A DNA stretch of 34,333 nt from Methanosphaera stadtmanae (GCA_015062815.1 SUTP01000010.1:1-34333), one strand, 5' to 3'; counted from the stretch's first letter, positions 1 to 8,704 are shown. The notes: a model not told the origin generated them from the sequence alone. Numbers and translations are program-made.

Positions 1-743
1 TCTTCACAGAAATGAATCCTTTCAAACTATTTAAAATCTTAGAAGATAGTAAAACGGAAGCTCCAGCAAAAGCTGGTAGTATAGCTCCGGCTGATATAGT
101 AGTTCCAGCAGGAGATACATCTTTCCCACCAGGTCCAATTCTTGGTGAATTACAACAAGCAGGGATACCTGCAAAAATAGATAAAGGATCTATTGTTGTA
201 ACTGACGACGCAGTCGTTGTAGAAGAAGGAGAACCTGTTCCTAAAAATGTAGCAGATATACTCACAAAATTAGAAATATATCCAATGGAAGTGGGAATGG
301 ATTTACTAGCAGTTTGCGAAGGAAACACAGTATATACCTCAGATGTACTTGCAATTGATGAAGAAGAAACAAAAACATCACTTGCTACTGCATATCAGAA
401 TGCAATCAATTTATCTGTATTCGCAGGTATATTAAATAGCGAATCTGCTCCATTACTCATACAGAAAGCAGCAAGAGACGCTATGAATTTAGCTATTAAT
501 GCTAATATATTAACTTCTGAAACAACTGATAAAATATTATCTAAAGCATATGCACAAATGTTGGCTGTAGCATCAGAATTATCTGATGAAGCACTTGATG
601 ATGATTTAAGGGAAAAATTATCTTCTACTGCAGTATCAGCAGCACCTGCTGAAGATAATACTGAAGAACCTGAAGAAGAAGAGGAAGAAGAAGAGGAAGA
701 AGAAGTATCTGCAGCAGCAGGTCTTGGAGCTCTCTTTGGATAA
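1..743 (+). CDS. rplP0: Ribosomal protein L10 (P0), stalk base; 5' end missing
   Basis: This is the archaeal L10/P0 protein, which anchors the L12 dimers to 23S rRNA and forms the base of the ribosomal stalk. The reading frame is open back to base 3, so the ATG at 12 is very probably internal and the N-terminal rRNA-binding part lies outside the window; complete archaeal homologues are about 330 residues. The visible part holds the conserved stretch [20 protein letters not shown] and the L12-binding helices ([21 protein letters not shown]). It ends in an acidic run of glutamates and the tail AAGLGALFG. The same tail ends the L12 gene directly downstream, as expected for stalk proteins that recruit translational GTPases. 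Identification is certain; only the start is unseen. Confidence 0.97.
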   Translation, partial: FTEMNPFKLFKILEDSKTEAPAKAGSIAPADIVVPAGDTSFPPGPILGELQQAGIPAKIDKGSIVVTDDAVVVEEGEPVPKNVADILTKLEIYPMEVGMDLLAVCEGNTVYTSDVLAIDEEETKTSLATAYQNAINLSVFAGILNSESAPLLIQKAARDAMNLAINANILTSETTDKILSKAYAQMLAVASELSDEALDDDLREKLSSTAVSAAPAEDNTEEPEEEEEEEEEEEVSAAAGLGALFG

Positions 744-772
744 ACTTATAGGTTTCTAGTAAAAAAAACGGA

Positions 773-794
773 AATAATCACGCAAATGATTATT
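773..794 (+). repeat. 8-bp inverted repeat between L10 and L12
   Basis: AATAATCA (773-780) and TGATTATT (787-794) are perfect complements around a 6-base loop, followed by an AT-rich stretch. It lies 30 bases after the L10 stop. It could be a processing or attenuation hairpin that adjusts the L10:L12 ratio, since L12 is needed in excess over L10, or chance in very AT-rich DNA. Confidence 0.4.
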
Positions 795-876
795 ATTTAA
801 AAAATTAAAAAGAATGAAAATTTGTAAATTAATTACAATTGAATATATTATATAAATTAAAAAAAGGTGTATTAAC

Positions 877-1182
877 ATGGAATACGTATACGCAGCATTA
901 TTATTAAACGCAGCAGAAAAAGATATTAACGAAGAAAACGTTGCAGCTATATTATCAGCAGCTGGAATCGATGCAGATGATGCAAGAATAAAAGCTTTAA
1001 TTGCTTCTCTTGAAGATGTAGATATTGAAGAAGCTATTGCAACAGCAGCTGTTTCTGCAGCTCCTGCAGCAGCAGCAGCTCCTGCAGCTGAAGAAGAAGC
1101 TGAAGAAGAAGAAGCTGAAGAGGAAGAAGAAGAAGATAACGCAGCAGCAGCAGCTGCAGGATTAGGTGCACTCTTCGGATAA
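877..1182 (+). CDS. rpl12: Ribosomal protein L12 (P1), acidic stalk protein
   Basis: 101 residues, the normal length for archaeal L12/P1. Residues 1-60 form the helical dimerisation and L10-binding domain ([20 protein letters not shown]). An Ala/Pro-rich hinge follows, then a glutamate-rich run and the C-terminal GLGALFG that contacts elongation factors. The start is fixed by AAAAGGTG eight bases upstream of the ATG. It follows L10 in the same direction, as in other archaea, but across a 133-base gap with a hairpin and AT-rich sequence, so it may also have its own promoter. Confidence 0.97.
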   Translation: MEYVYAALLLNAAEKDINEENVAAILSAAGIDADDARIKALIASLEDVDIEEAIATAAVSAAPAAAAAPAAEEEAEEEEAEEEEEEDNAAAAAAGLGALFG

Positions 1183-1191
1183 GTTCCTTAT

Positions 1192-1225
1192 CCTATTTCT
1201 TTCTTTTTAATCTTTTTTTAATTAA
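1192..1225 (+). terminator. T-rich transcription stop after L12
   Basis: Several runs of T (TTTCTTTCTTTTTAATCTTTTTTT) begin about ten bases after the L12 stop. Archaeal RNA polymerase terminates at such U-tracts without needing a hairpin. The remaining intergenic DNA up to alaS (to 1434) is AT-rich and shows no gene. Confidence 0.5.
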
Positions 1226-1434
1226 TCTCCTTATTTAACTGATTTTTAAAATATTTTTTTATTAAACTAACTCTTATTTTTATTCTAATTTTAACTATTT
1301 ATCATATAATAACTTTTTATATAATAATTTACAAAGATTTATTTATAATGAATAATTATATCATGTTATTTTACATGTTAAATCATTTTATTCAATAAAC
1401 TAAAGAAATTAATGAATTATTAAGTGATCTTTTT

Positions 1435-4149
1435 ATGACTTATGAACTTGAACAACTAGGATATAAAAAACAAATCTGTAGTAAGTGTGGTAACACTTTC
1501 TGGTCAATTCGTCAGAGGGATACTTGTGGAGATGCTCCTTGTGATGAATATGAATTTATAGGTAATCCTGTAACAGATAAACAATATGATCTTATGGGAA
1601 TACAGAAAAAATTTAAAGGTTTTTTTGCAGACAATGGTCATACACCTATTGATAGATATCCAGTCTTAGCAAAAAGATGGAGAAATGATGTATTTTTAGT
1701 AGGTGCAACAATTTATGACTTCCAACCTTGGGTAACATCAGGAATGATGGAACCTCCAGCAAATCCATTAACTATAGCCCAACCATCTATTCGTTTGAAT
1801 GATGTAGATAATGTTGGACGTACTGGTCGTCATATGACTTGTTTTACTATGGGTGCTCATCATGCTTTTAATACTGAAGATAAATCAGTCTATTGGAAAG
1901 ATGATACTCTTAGATACTGTCATGAATTCCTTGTAAGTATTGGAATTAATCCAGAAGAAATTACTTACATAGAATCATGGTGGAAAGGTGGAGGTAATGA
2001 AGGACCTTCATTTGAAATATGTGCTCATGGTGTAGAATTAGCAACACTTGTATTCATTCAATATAAAACAACAAAAGATGGTCTTGAAGAAATACCATTA
2101 AGGATTGTAGATACAGGATATGGTCTTGAAAGAATTGCTTGGGTAAGTCAAGGTACTCCTACAGCATATGATGCAACTTTTGAACCAGTTATAAATCAGT
2201 TAACAGATTTAAGTGGGGTAGAATTAAACACAGAAATTTTATCTGAAAATGCACGTATTGCTGGTATGATGGATATTGAGGATATTTCTGACTTAAAACT
2301 TTTAAGACAAAAAGTAGCTAAAAAATTATCTATTGATCCAGTTGTACTTCAAAAAGAAACACTTCCAATGGAAGCTATTTATATAGTAGCAGATCATACA
2401 CGATGTTTAAGTTTTATGTTAGCAGATGGAATTATACCATCTAATGTAAAAGAAGGATATTTAGCAAGACTTGTACTAAGGCGTACTGTTAAATACATGA
2501 AAGAATTAGATTTACAAGAATCTTTATCTGATGTAATGAAAATGCAGGTTGACTTCTTATCACAGACATACCCTGAAATCAAAGATAACAAAGATCACAT
2601 ATTGAACATTACTGATCTTGAAGAAGAAAGATATCACACAACATTACAAAAAGGAAGAAATCTGGTCAAACGTTCTATTAACACACTTAAAAAAGATAAT
2701 AAAACATCATTCCCTGAAGATATGCTCATAAATTTCTATGATTCTCATGGTATACCACCTGAAACTGTAGAAGAAATATCTAAAGAAGAAGACTTTGATG
2801 CAAATATACCTGATAATTTCTATACTCAAATTGCTGCAGCTCATGAAATCGATGAAGAAGAAGAAACAGAGTTACCTGATGAATTGAATTTCCCTGAAAC
2901 AAAATTAGCTTTCTATGATGATTTAGATAAACGTGAATTCACAGCAAATGTTTTAGGTGTAGTAGACTCAAATAAAATTATTCTCGACCAAACAATTTAT
3001 TATCCTGAAGGTGGAGGTCAACCATCAGATGTGGGTACAATCACAAGAGCTAATGGTCAAACAATAAACGTTGTTTATGCTGAAAAAGTAGATAATATTG
3101 TATTACATCATGTTGCTAAAGATGATATTGCATTACTTGATGGAATTACTGGTGAAGAAATATCTGGTAAAATTGATGCAAAACGTAGGGATGCACTTAC
3201 TTCTAATCATACAGCAACTCACTTGGTCATTGCTTCTGCTCGTGAAGTACTTGGTAAACATATTTGGCAGGCAGGTGCTCAAAAAGGTATTGATAAAACT
3301 AGAATAGATTTATCACATTATAAACGTATTACACGAGAAGAATTACAGGCTATTGAAAGATTAGCAAATCAAAGAGTACAAGAAAATCACAAAGTTAACA
3401 TACAATGGTATACTCGAACTGAAGCTGAACGTAAGTATGGTTTTAAATTATATCAGGGTGGTATAGTACCTGGTAAAAATATAAGAGTAATTGAAATTCC
3501 TGGAGTGGATGTTCAAGCATGTGCTGGTACACATTGTTCCTATACTGGTGATGTTGGTGTAATTAAAATACTTAGAACAGAACGTGTACAAGATGGTGTT
3601 GAAAGGTTAGAATATGCTGTAGCAGATGCTGGAGTGAATAAAATACAAGAAAATGATGATATCCTCAAAAATAGTAGTGATATATTTGGTGTAGATCCAG
3701 ACCAATTACCAAAAACATGTAATAGATTCTTTGAAGAATGGAAGGAACAACAAAAAATCATTAAAAAACTTGAAAAACAATTAGCTCAACTTAAAATTAA
3801 TTCATTATCTGATGAAATTGAAGAAATCAATGGTTTCAAATTAATGACTGATGTAGTTGATGCTAAAGCAGGCCAACTTAGAGAAATAGCTATTAACATG
3901 GTTGAAAAAGATCAAATAGCAGATATAGCTGTAATTATCAATAAAGAAGGTAATATTATAGCTTCAGCAAATGATAATGTTGTTGAAAAAGGTATGAAAA
4001 TGGGAGATGTTGTTAATTTAATTGGTCAGTATTTAGGTGGTAAAGGTGGAGGTAAACCAAACCTCGCCCAAGGTGCTAAAATGACTCAACTTGACAATGT
4101 TGATGAAGCATTTAATGCTCTTAAATACCAAATATCTAATTTAAATTAA
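1435..4149 (+). CDS. alaS: Alanyl-tRNA synthetase, archaeal type
   Basis: Charges tRNA-Ala with alanine and clears mischarged Ser/Gly-tRNA-Ala. The 904 residues match the archaeal form. Its N-terminal cysteine cluster (CSKCGNTFW...CGDAPC) precedes the class II catalytic core, which has the motif 2 region around FTMGAHHAFN and the motif 3 region DTGYGLERIAW. The editing domain carries the two halves of its zinc site, HTATH (near residue 597) and CAGTHC (near residue 697). A coiled coil and the glycine-rich GGKGGGKPNLAQGA of the DHHA1 domain follow. The ATG lies 5-6 bases after AAGTGATC, a partial match to the anti-Shine-Dalgarno. The same window carries its substrate, a tRNA-Ala gene with the G3-U70 identity pair at 24395. 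Confidence 0.98.
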   Translation: MTYELEQLGYKKQICSKCGNTFWSIRQRDTCGDAPCDEYEFIGNPVTDKQYDLMGIQKKFKGFFADNGHTPIDRYPVLAKRWRNDVFLVGATIYDFQPWVTSGMMEPPANPLTIAQPSIRLNDVDNVGRTGRHMTCFTMGAHHAFNTEDKSVYWKDDTLRYCHEFLVSIGINPEEITYIESWWKGGGNEGPSFEICAHGVELATLVFIQYKTTKDGLEEIPLRIVDTGYGLERIAWVSQGTPTAYDATFEPVINQLTDLSGVELNTEILSENARIAGMMDIEDISDLKLLRQKVAKKLSIDPVVLQKETLPMEAIYIVADHTRCLSFMLADGIIPSNVKEGYLARLVLRRTVKYMKELDLQESLSDVMKMQVDFLSQTYPEIKDNKDHILNITDLEEERYHTTLQKGRNLVKRSINTLKKDNKTSFPEDMLINFYDSHGIPPETVEEISKEEDFDANIPDNFYTQIAAAHEIDEEEETELPDELNFPETKLAFYDDLDKREFTANVLGVVDSNKIILDQTIYYPEGGGQPSDVGTITRANGQTINVVYAEKVDNIVLHHVAKDDIALLDGITGEEISGKIDAKRRDALTSNHTATHLVIASAREVLGKHIWQAGAQKGIDKTRIDLSHYKRITREELQAIERLANQRVQENHKVNIQWYTRTEAERKYGFKLYQGGIVPGKNIRVIEIPGVDVQACAGTHCSYTGDVGVIKILRTERVQDGVERLEYAVADAGVNKIQENDDILKNSSDIFGVDPDQLPKTCNRFFEEWKEQQKIIKKLEKQLAQLKINSLSDEIEEINGFKLMTDVVDAKAGQLREIAINMVEKDQIADIAVIINKEGNIIASANDNVVEKGMKMGDVVNLIGQYLGGKGGGKPNLAQGAKMTQLDNVDEAFNALKYQISNLN

Positions 4150-4178
4150 TTTTTTCTTTTTTTACTCTTTTTATTTAT
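4150..4178 (+). terminator. T-rich stop after alaS
   Basis: TTTTTTCTTTTTTTACTCTTTTTATTTAT follows the alaS stop codon directly. This fits archaeal U-tract termination, although the next gene begins only 57 bases after alaS, so read-through is possible. Confidence 0.45.
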
Positions 4179-4206
4179 AGTGTTATATATACTAAGAAGT
4201 GATATA

Positions 4207-5466
4207 ATGACAAAAACAATAGAAGATATTCAACAAAAACTTGATTCAGGAGATGCCGTTGTTTTAACAGCAGAAGAACTAAAAAATAAAATACGTTCTG
4301 GTGATGATATTACTGTTGATGATGTGGATGTAGTTACATGTGGAACTAGTGGAGTAATGTCAGGTACATCTCTTTTATTACATCTTCCTGTAGATAAACC
4401 TGGTAGTTTTAACAGAGCTAAAGAAGTATATCTTAATGGGGTTCCAGCTTATCCTGGACCTTGTCCAAATGAATTATTAGGTACTGTCGATGTAATGGTT
4501 TATGGTACAAATCATAGTGACCATGATGAAAATTATGGTGGAGGATTTTTAATAAAAGATTTATTACAACATAAAGATATTGATGTTATTGTAATAGATA
4601 ATGAAGATAATAAAATATCCACTACAGTAAATATTGATGACATACCTTATGCCAAAATTTTTGGTACAAGAATGGCTTTTAAAAATTATACAGCATTCAC
4701 AAATCCAATTAGTAAAGCTCAAAAAACCATATTTAATGTATCTCCTATGGAAGGACCATATAATTCTTTATCATTTAGTGGTTGTGGGGATATAAATCCA
4801 TTACAAAATGATCCAGAACAAAGAATAATTAAAACAGGAACAAAAGTTTTATTAAATGGTGCTCAAGGACTTATTTTAGGTAATGGTACTCGAAGTTCTG
4901 ATGAAAAACCTAATTTATCCATAATTGCTGATTTAAAAGATATGGATCCACATTATGTTGGTGGTTTTAAAACAGGTATGGGTGCTGAAGTATTTGATTC
5001 TGTTGCTGTACCTATTCCAGTACTTGATGATAATATTCTTGAAAACTTAAAAGTTCTAAATAAGAATATACCTTTAGTTCTTGCTAATATTCAAGGTAGA
5101 CATTTACCTATTTCAACTATAAATTATGCTATGTGGGATAATGCGGATAGTAGGCCGATAGTTAACAATGATTCATGTTTCAAATGTATACCTTGTTTAC
5201 CAGAATTATATTGTCCTGTAAACGCATTCCACAATAGTCAAAATGGTTTAATTGAACTTAATTTAGATGATTGTTTTGGTTGTGGGTATTGTCAAACAGT
5301 TTGTCCTAGAGAAGTACCTTCTATTAACTTAAATAAAGTTAGTTTTGAAGTCGAAGGTAAAACACGTAATATTGAAGTTTCATGTAGACAGTCTGATAAA
5401 TTACGTGCTATAGAAATAGCTACTCAATTAAAAAATGAAATTATTGATGGTTCATTCACTCTTTAA
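4207..5466 (+). CDS. DUF39 / ferredoxin fusion, methanogenesis marker protein 16
   Basis: A member of the DUF39 (homocysteine-biosynthesis, COG1900) family. Relatives of this family help insert sulfide into aspartate semialdehyde to make homocysteine. The N-terminal three quarters is DUF39, with cysteines in VTCGTSGVMSG and FSGCGDINPL as candidate sulfur carriers. The last quarter holds two iron-sulfur motifs, CFKCIPCLPELYCP and the classical CFGCGYCQTVCP. This fused form is the one described as methanogenesis marker 16, found essentially in all methanogens with its exact role unproven. I start it at the ATG at 4207 (419 residues) because AAGTGAT lies just upstream; an in-frame GTG at 4180 has no such site. 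Family confident; function in this organism inferred. Confidence 0.85.
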   Translation: MTKTIEDIQQKLDSGDAVVLTAEELKNKIRSGDDITVDDVDVVTCGTSGVMSGTSLLLHLPVDKPGSFNRAKEVYLNGVPAYPGPCPNELLGTVDVMVYGTNHSDHDENYGGGFLIKDLLQHKDIDVIVIDNEDNKISTTVNIDDIPYAKIFGTRMAFKNYTAFTNPISKAQKTIFNVSPMEGPYNSLSFSGCGDINPLQNDPEQRIIKTGTKVLLNGAQGLILGNGTRSSDEKPNLSIIADLKDMDPHYVGGFKTGMGAEVFDSVAVPIPVLDDNILENLKVLNKNIPLVLANIQGRHLPISTINYAMWDNADSRPIVNNDSCFKCIPCLPELYCPVNAFHNSQNGLIELNLDDCFGCGYCQTVCPREVPSINLNKVSFEVEGKTRNIEVSCRQSDKLRAIEIATQLKNEIIDGSFTL

Positions 5467-5490
5467 TTTCATTATTTTTTTTCTCTATCA
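5467..5490 (+). terminator. T-rich stop after the DUF39 gene
   Basis: TTTCATTATTTTTTTTCTCTATC follows the stop codon of the DUF39 gene and contains T8. It is a likely U-tract terminator and separates this gene from the HAD gene, which has its own TATA-like element. Confidence 0.45.
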
Positions 5491-5517
5491 CACTATTTTT
5501 GTTAAGAATTCACTTTA

Positions 5518-5530
5518 TGTATATATAAAT
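5518..5530 (+). promoter_or_regulatory. TATA box for the HAD phosphatase gene
   Basis: TATGTATATATAAATT contains a strong archaeal TATA element centred near 5525. Archaeal transcription starts about 25 bases downstream, at about 5549-5552, which is practically the ATG at 5553. No Shine-Dalgarno is visible, so the mRNA may be leaderless. Confidence 0.45.
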
Positions 5531-5552
5531 TGAAAAAGATATTATTATACAT

Positions 5553-6233
5553 ATGATAAAAGCAGTATTTTTTGATATGGATGATACGTTATATGATACT
5601 TCTGGTTTTGCAGCTATTGCCAGAAGAGCTGCAGTTAAATCCATGGTTAATAATGGCCTTAAATGTACTGAAAAAGAAGGCTATGAATATTTAATGGACA
5701 TAGTCAAAGAAAAAGGTTCAAATTATGATAAACATTTCAATGTTTTAACAAAAGAAGTTAATGGTACAGACGATCCTTTAATAGTTGTCAGTGGAATTAT
5801 TACTTATCATAATACAAAATTTTCAATGTTTAAATTAGAACCTGAATGTTTTTCTACTTTGTTATATTTAAAAACTCAGGATTATAAAATTGGTTTAATA
5901 ACTAATGGAAAAGAATTAAAGCAATGGGAAAAATTAGTTAGATTAGGATTATATCCTTTCTTTGATCAAGTTATAACAAGTGAATCTGTAAATATTGAAA
6001 AACCAGATCCTGAAATATTTAGAATCGCTATGGCTAGACTCAATGTTTCTAGTGAAACTTCGTTGATGGTTGGAAATAGTTTTGAAACAGATATATTGGG
6101 AGCATGTAAAGCAGGTATCCAAAGTATGATTATTAATTCTAAGTTAACAGAAGAACAAAAAAATATAATTAAAGATAATAAATATCAAGTTACAGAATTG
6201 TCTTCATTAATAGATTTAATGGATATATTATAA
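5553..6233 (+). CDS. HAD-superfamily hydrolase (subfamily IA phosphatase)
   Basis: 226 residues with all four HAD motifs. DMDDTLY at residues 8-14 supplies the nucleophile Asp and the acid/base Asp. LITNGK is motif II, the lysine in IEKPDPEIF is motif III, and VGNSFETDILGA is motif IV, in which the usual GD is GN and the later Asp is kept. The all-helical insert after motif I is the C1 cap typical of phosphoglycolate or sugar-phosphate phosphatases. The substrate cannot be read from sequence; archaeal members are sometimes annotated as glyceraldehyde-3-phosphate phosphatase. No Shine-Dalgarno precedes the ATG. The gene for a small membrane protein follows 23 bases later, probably on the same transcript. 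Confidence 0.85.
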   Translation: MIKAVFFDMDDTLYDTSGFAAIARRAAVKSMVNNGLKCTEKEGYEYLMDIVKEKGSNYDKHFNVLTKEVNGTDDPLIVVSGIITYHNTKFSMFKLEPECFSTLLYLKTQDYKIGLITNGKELKQWEKLVRLGLYPFFDQVITSESVNIEKPDPEIFRIAMARLNVSSETSLMVGNSFETDILGACKAGIQSMIINSKLTEEQKNIIKDNKYQVTELSSLIDLMDIL

Positions 6234-6256
6234 AATGTTAATAAAGGAGGTTAATT

Positions 6257-6433
6257 ATGCCACAATTTGTTTTTTTATATTCAGAAGTTATTCCTACAAT
6301 ACTTTCATTATTAGGAGTTTATTTTATAGGGTCTGGTGTTTTGGACCATAAAAATGAATTTTTAATAGCAGGGGTGGTGCTGTTTATGTTAGCAGTGCTG
6401 GTACCATTTGTTATATTAACGAGTATTATTTAA
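6257..6433 (+). CDS. Small two-helix membrane protein, 58 residues
   Basis: A short gene preceded by a perfect AAAGGAGGT six bases before its ATG. The product starts MPQFVFLYSEVIPTILSLL and has two hydrophobic segments, about residues 11-29 and 35-57, joined by the polar turn LDHKNEF. This is a classic small integral membrane protein. The stop codon overlaps the end of the opposing kinase gene by 8 bases (6426-6433). I recognise no family and assign no function. The strong ribosome site, uninterrupted hydrophobic pattern and tight packing support a real gene. Confidence 0.75.
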   Translation: MPQFVFLYSEVIPTILSLLGVYFIGSGVLDHKNEFLIAGVVLFMLAVLVPFVILTSII

Positions 6434-7325
6434 TTATTTTTTTTAATTCTTTTTCTACAATGTTTCTATTTATTTTCACAGGTCCTTTTGTTTCAAGTTT
6501 ATGGCTAGAAACAATAGATGCGAAGTAAGCAGCTATTCTATTAGAATCAGTATCATATTTTTTTGCAATATAACTGGCAATATATGTATCTCCTAGACCA
6601 GTAAAATCGACTTGTTTTTCAGATTTGATTATTGGTATTTCTACTGAATTATCTTTTGTATATATTACTGATCCGTCTTCACCTTTTGTCATTATTATAG
6701 TTTTTAAATTATATTTTTCTATGATTTCATGTACTTTTGGAGTGCTAATTTCTTTTAAATTAAATGCTATTTTCATTTCATTATCATCTAAAGAAATAAT
6801 ATCAATATATTTTAATAATTTTTTAGGATTTTTTAGCTTATTTTTTTGAATATCATTATTTTTATTAATTTTTCGAAGATATCCTTGTATTACAAGAACA
6901 GTTTCTAAATTATGTTCTTTTATATGTTTTATTAATTCATAAGAAAAGTCATTGGGGGATAATGGTGAAAATATGGCTGTTTTATATTCATTTAAATTAA
7001 TGTTGAATTCTTTAAATTTTTCTAAAGTAATTAAATTATTATACCATTTTGCTTTTTGAGTTCTAACATTATTTTCATCATAAATGTTAATGTATTCCAT
7101 AGTGTTATCAGTTATTATTTTTTTGACATTATTAGTATTTGTAAAATTATCAACTAATTCTAAGTCATTTTTTCCTATAGTAATTATTGAAGTTGTGGGT
7201 ATGTTTAATTGATTTAATGTATTTGTCTGGTAGTATACTGCACCACCAATTTGATTATATTTATCATCTTGTGTAATTATCACATCTTTTGTTACAGGAC
7301 CTATAACAAGTGTTTTATTTTTCAT
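6426..7325 (-). CDS. PfkB/ribokinase-family sugar or nucleoside kinase
   Basis: 299 residues with the PfkB layout. The N-terminal substrate region has the glycine pair (IGGAVYYQTNTL, near residue 28). The C-terminal signature is DFTGLGDTY, whose GxGD holds the catalytic Asp and the anion hole. The family transfers phosphate from ATP to a hydroxymethyl group of sugars, nucleosides or cofactor intermediates, and the substrate here is unknown. It is the last gene of the leftward array, 11 bases after a HisA-like isomerase, and TGGTGA precedes its ATG. The pairing suggests both act on one phosphorylated sugar-like intermediate. Its end overlaps the opposing small membrane-protein gene by 8 bases. 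Confidence 0.85.
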   Translation of the reverse strand: MKNKTLVIGPVTKDVIITQDDKYNQIGGAVYYQTNTLNQLNIPTTSIITIGKNDLELVDNFTNTNNVKKIITDNTMEYINIYDENNVRTQKAKWYNNLITLEKFKEFNINLNEYKTAIFSPLSPNDFSYELIKHIKEHNLETVLVIQGYLRKINKNNDIQKNKLKNPKKLLKYIDIISLDDNEMKIAFNLKEISTPKVHEIIEKYNLKTIIMTKGEDGSVIYTKDNSVEIPIIKSEKQVDFTGLGDTYIASYIAKKYDTDSNRIAAYFASIVSSHKLETKGPVKINRNIVEKELKKIIK

Positions 7326-7336
7326 AGATTCACCAA

Positions 7337-8017
7337 TTATAATTTATATTTAAGGTTTCCTTCATGAAGTATTGTACCAATTAAAAAATTATCAATTCCT
7401 TCTTGTTTGTATTTCTTGATAGCTTCATTTGTAATTCCACCACCTAAAATATGTATTGTATTTGGTGTTTCTTGAATAATTTTTTTAATAATTAAATTTT
7501 CATTTTGTTTTTTGGTACCTACTTGAGAAATATTTAATAAAATAGTGTACTGTGGATTAACATTATTGATTAACTGAATTATGTCATCTAATTTAATGTT
7601 TTTATTTTGTAAAAGTAACTCATTATTTTTTATGTCTACACTAATAACTAACTTTTTATTGTCTATATTTTTAAATATATTTGTAGTCTCTTCAATACTT
7701 TCCATAGTTTCAGTAGCTAATATATGGTAAGCGCAAATATTTTTATTATTAATATCACTTAGATTAGAAATTCCATTATCAAGTAGTACAGGTAAAACAT
7801 TATTTATTTGGGAAATTAATTCTGTATTATCTCCTTTATTTTCAATTTTATCTAAATCAGCAACATAAATTAATTGAGCACCATTGTTTTTTAGATTTTG
7901 AGTAATGCTAATTGGATTATCTCCATATATACTTTTGAGTTTAGTGTATGTATTTCTATTACCCGATTTTCCACTAACACATTGTTTATTCATCAAATCA
8001 ATAACAGGGATAATCAT
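7337..8017 (-). CDS. HisA/HisF-related TIM-barrel protein
   Basis: 226 residues resembling the histidine enzymes HisA/HisF but of the separate archaeal hisA/hisF-related family (TIGR00734 type). The first strand IPVIDLMNKQCVSGKSGN keeps the HisA general acid/base Asp at residue 7, and the second catalytic Asp position is present in VISVDIKNN. Phosphate-binding loops are recognisable as NISQVGTKKQNEN and ILGGGITNEA, and the end FLIGTILHEG is typical. A phosphorylated substrate and an Amadori-type isomerisation are plausible but unproven. The true HisA is not expected here because no other his gene is nearby. The start has AAGTGAT seven bases upstream, inside the end of the DUF3194 gene 4 bases away, so the two are probably translationally coupled. 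Confidence 0.8.
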   Translation of the reverse strand: MIIPVIDLMNKQCVSGKSGNRNTYTKLKSIYGDNPISITQNLKNNGAQLIYVADLDKIENKGDNTELISQINNVLPVLLDNGISNLSDINNKNICAYHILATETMESIEETTNIFKNIDNKKLVISVDIKNNELLLQNKNIKLDDIIQLINNVNPQYTILLNISQVGTKKQNENLIIKKIIQETPNTIHILGGGITNEAIKKYKQEGIDNFLIGTILHEGNLKYKL

Positions 8018-8021
8018 TTAA

Positions 8022-8288
8022 TCACTTATTTCTATTTTCAATATATTTATCAATAGCTTCAATACTTTTATTAACGGAATTTTCAGCTAAATTATCAGGT
8101 AAATCAAAATCAGTATCTAATTTTATTTCAATATCAATATCAAAGCTGTCTTCATGACTATCTAAATTAATTAAAATTTCAATGTCTTCAAAATCTTTTT
8201 TATTAACATGTTTTAATATATTTTTTTTACTTGTTTCATAAGCTAAATTTATAATTTCATCAATTTCTGCATTGCTTAATGGTTCCAT
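8022..8288 (-). CDS. DUF3194 family archaeal protein
   Basis: 88 residues, acidic, with a helical N-terminus (EPLSNAEIDEIINLAYETSK) followed by a beta-rich DIEILINLDSHEDSFDIDIEIKL. This matches the archaeal DUF3194 family, which is regularly encoded beside prefoldin beta in methanogens. No function is known. Context (prefoldin upstream, Pcc1 and Brix before that) hints at a role in protein folding or RNA biology. AAGGAAGAT provides the ribosome site. Confidence 0.75.
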   Translation of the reverse strand: MEPLSNAEIDEIINLAYETSKKNILKHVNKKDFEDIEILINLDSHEDSFDIDIEIKLDTDFDLPDNLAENSVNKSIEAIDKYIENRNK

Positions 8289-8356
8289 AATATAATCTTC
8301 CTTAAAATTAGTAAATATGTTGGGGGTTAAAAATTTAGAAGAAAAAAATCTTCTAT

Positions 8357-8704
8357 TTATTGTTGCATTTGGTTCATAGTAGTTTGAATGCTTGTTTGTA
8401 AATCTTCAAGTCTGGATGTAATACGTTTTTCTTGTTTTTCAATTGTTTTTTTTCTGAGTTCAAGCATTTCAATACTGTCTTTTAAATTTTCTTCAGATTC
8501 TGCTTTAGTTGTTTTAATGAGTAAAGGACCTGATGTTTTATATACATCTTGTTCATCACTTGTTTTTGATAATTCATCTAAAGCTTTTTTTGATTCATTT
8601 ATTTGAATATCTATTGTTTGTTTTTGCATAGCTATTGCTTGTGCTTGTTGTTGAATCTGTTGGAATTGATCTAATTGTTCTTGAACATTTTGTGGTATAT
8701 CCAT
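8357..8704 (-). CDS. pfdB: Prefoldin beta subunit
   Basis: Part of the alpha2-beta4 prefoldin (GimC) chaperone that hands unfolded proteins to the thermosome. 115 residues, the usual length. Two long coiled-coil helices (about residues 3-45 and 75-112) flank a central beta hairpin containing VYKTSGPLLIKTTKAE, the hallmark of the beta subunit. AGGTGAT lies seven bases before the ATG. The alpha subunit is not in this window. An 18-base inverted repeat AGAAGA/TCTTCT (8337-8354) follows the stop codon and may mark partial termination before DUF3194. Confidence 0.95.
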   Translation of the reverse strand: MDIPQNVQEQLDQFQQIQQQAQAIAMQKQTIDIQINESKKALDELSKTSDEQDVYKTSGPLLIKTTKAESEENLKDSIEMLELRKKTIEKQEKRITSRLEDLQTSIQTTMNQMQQ

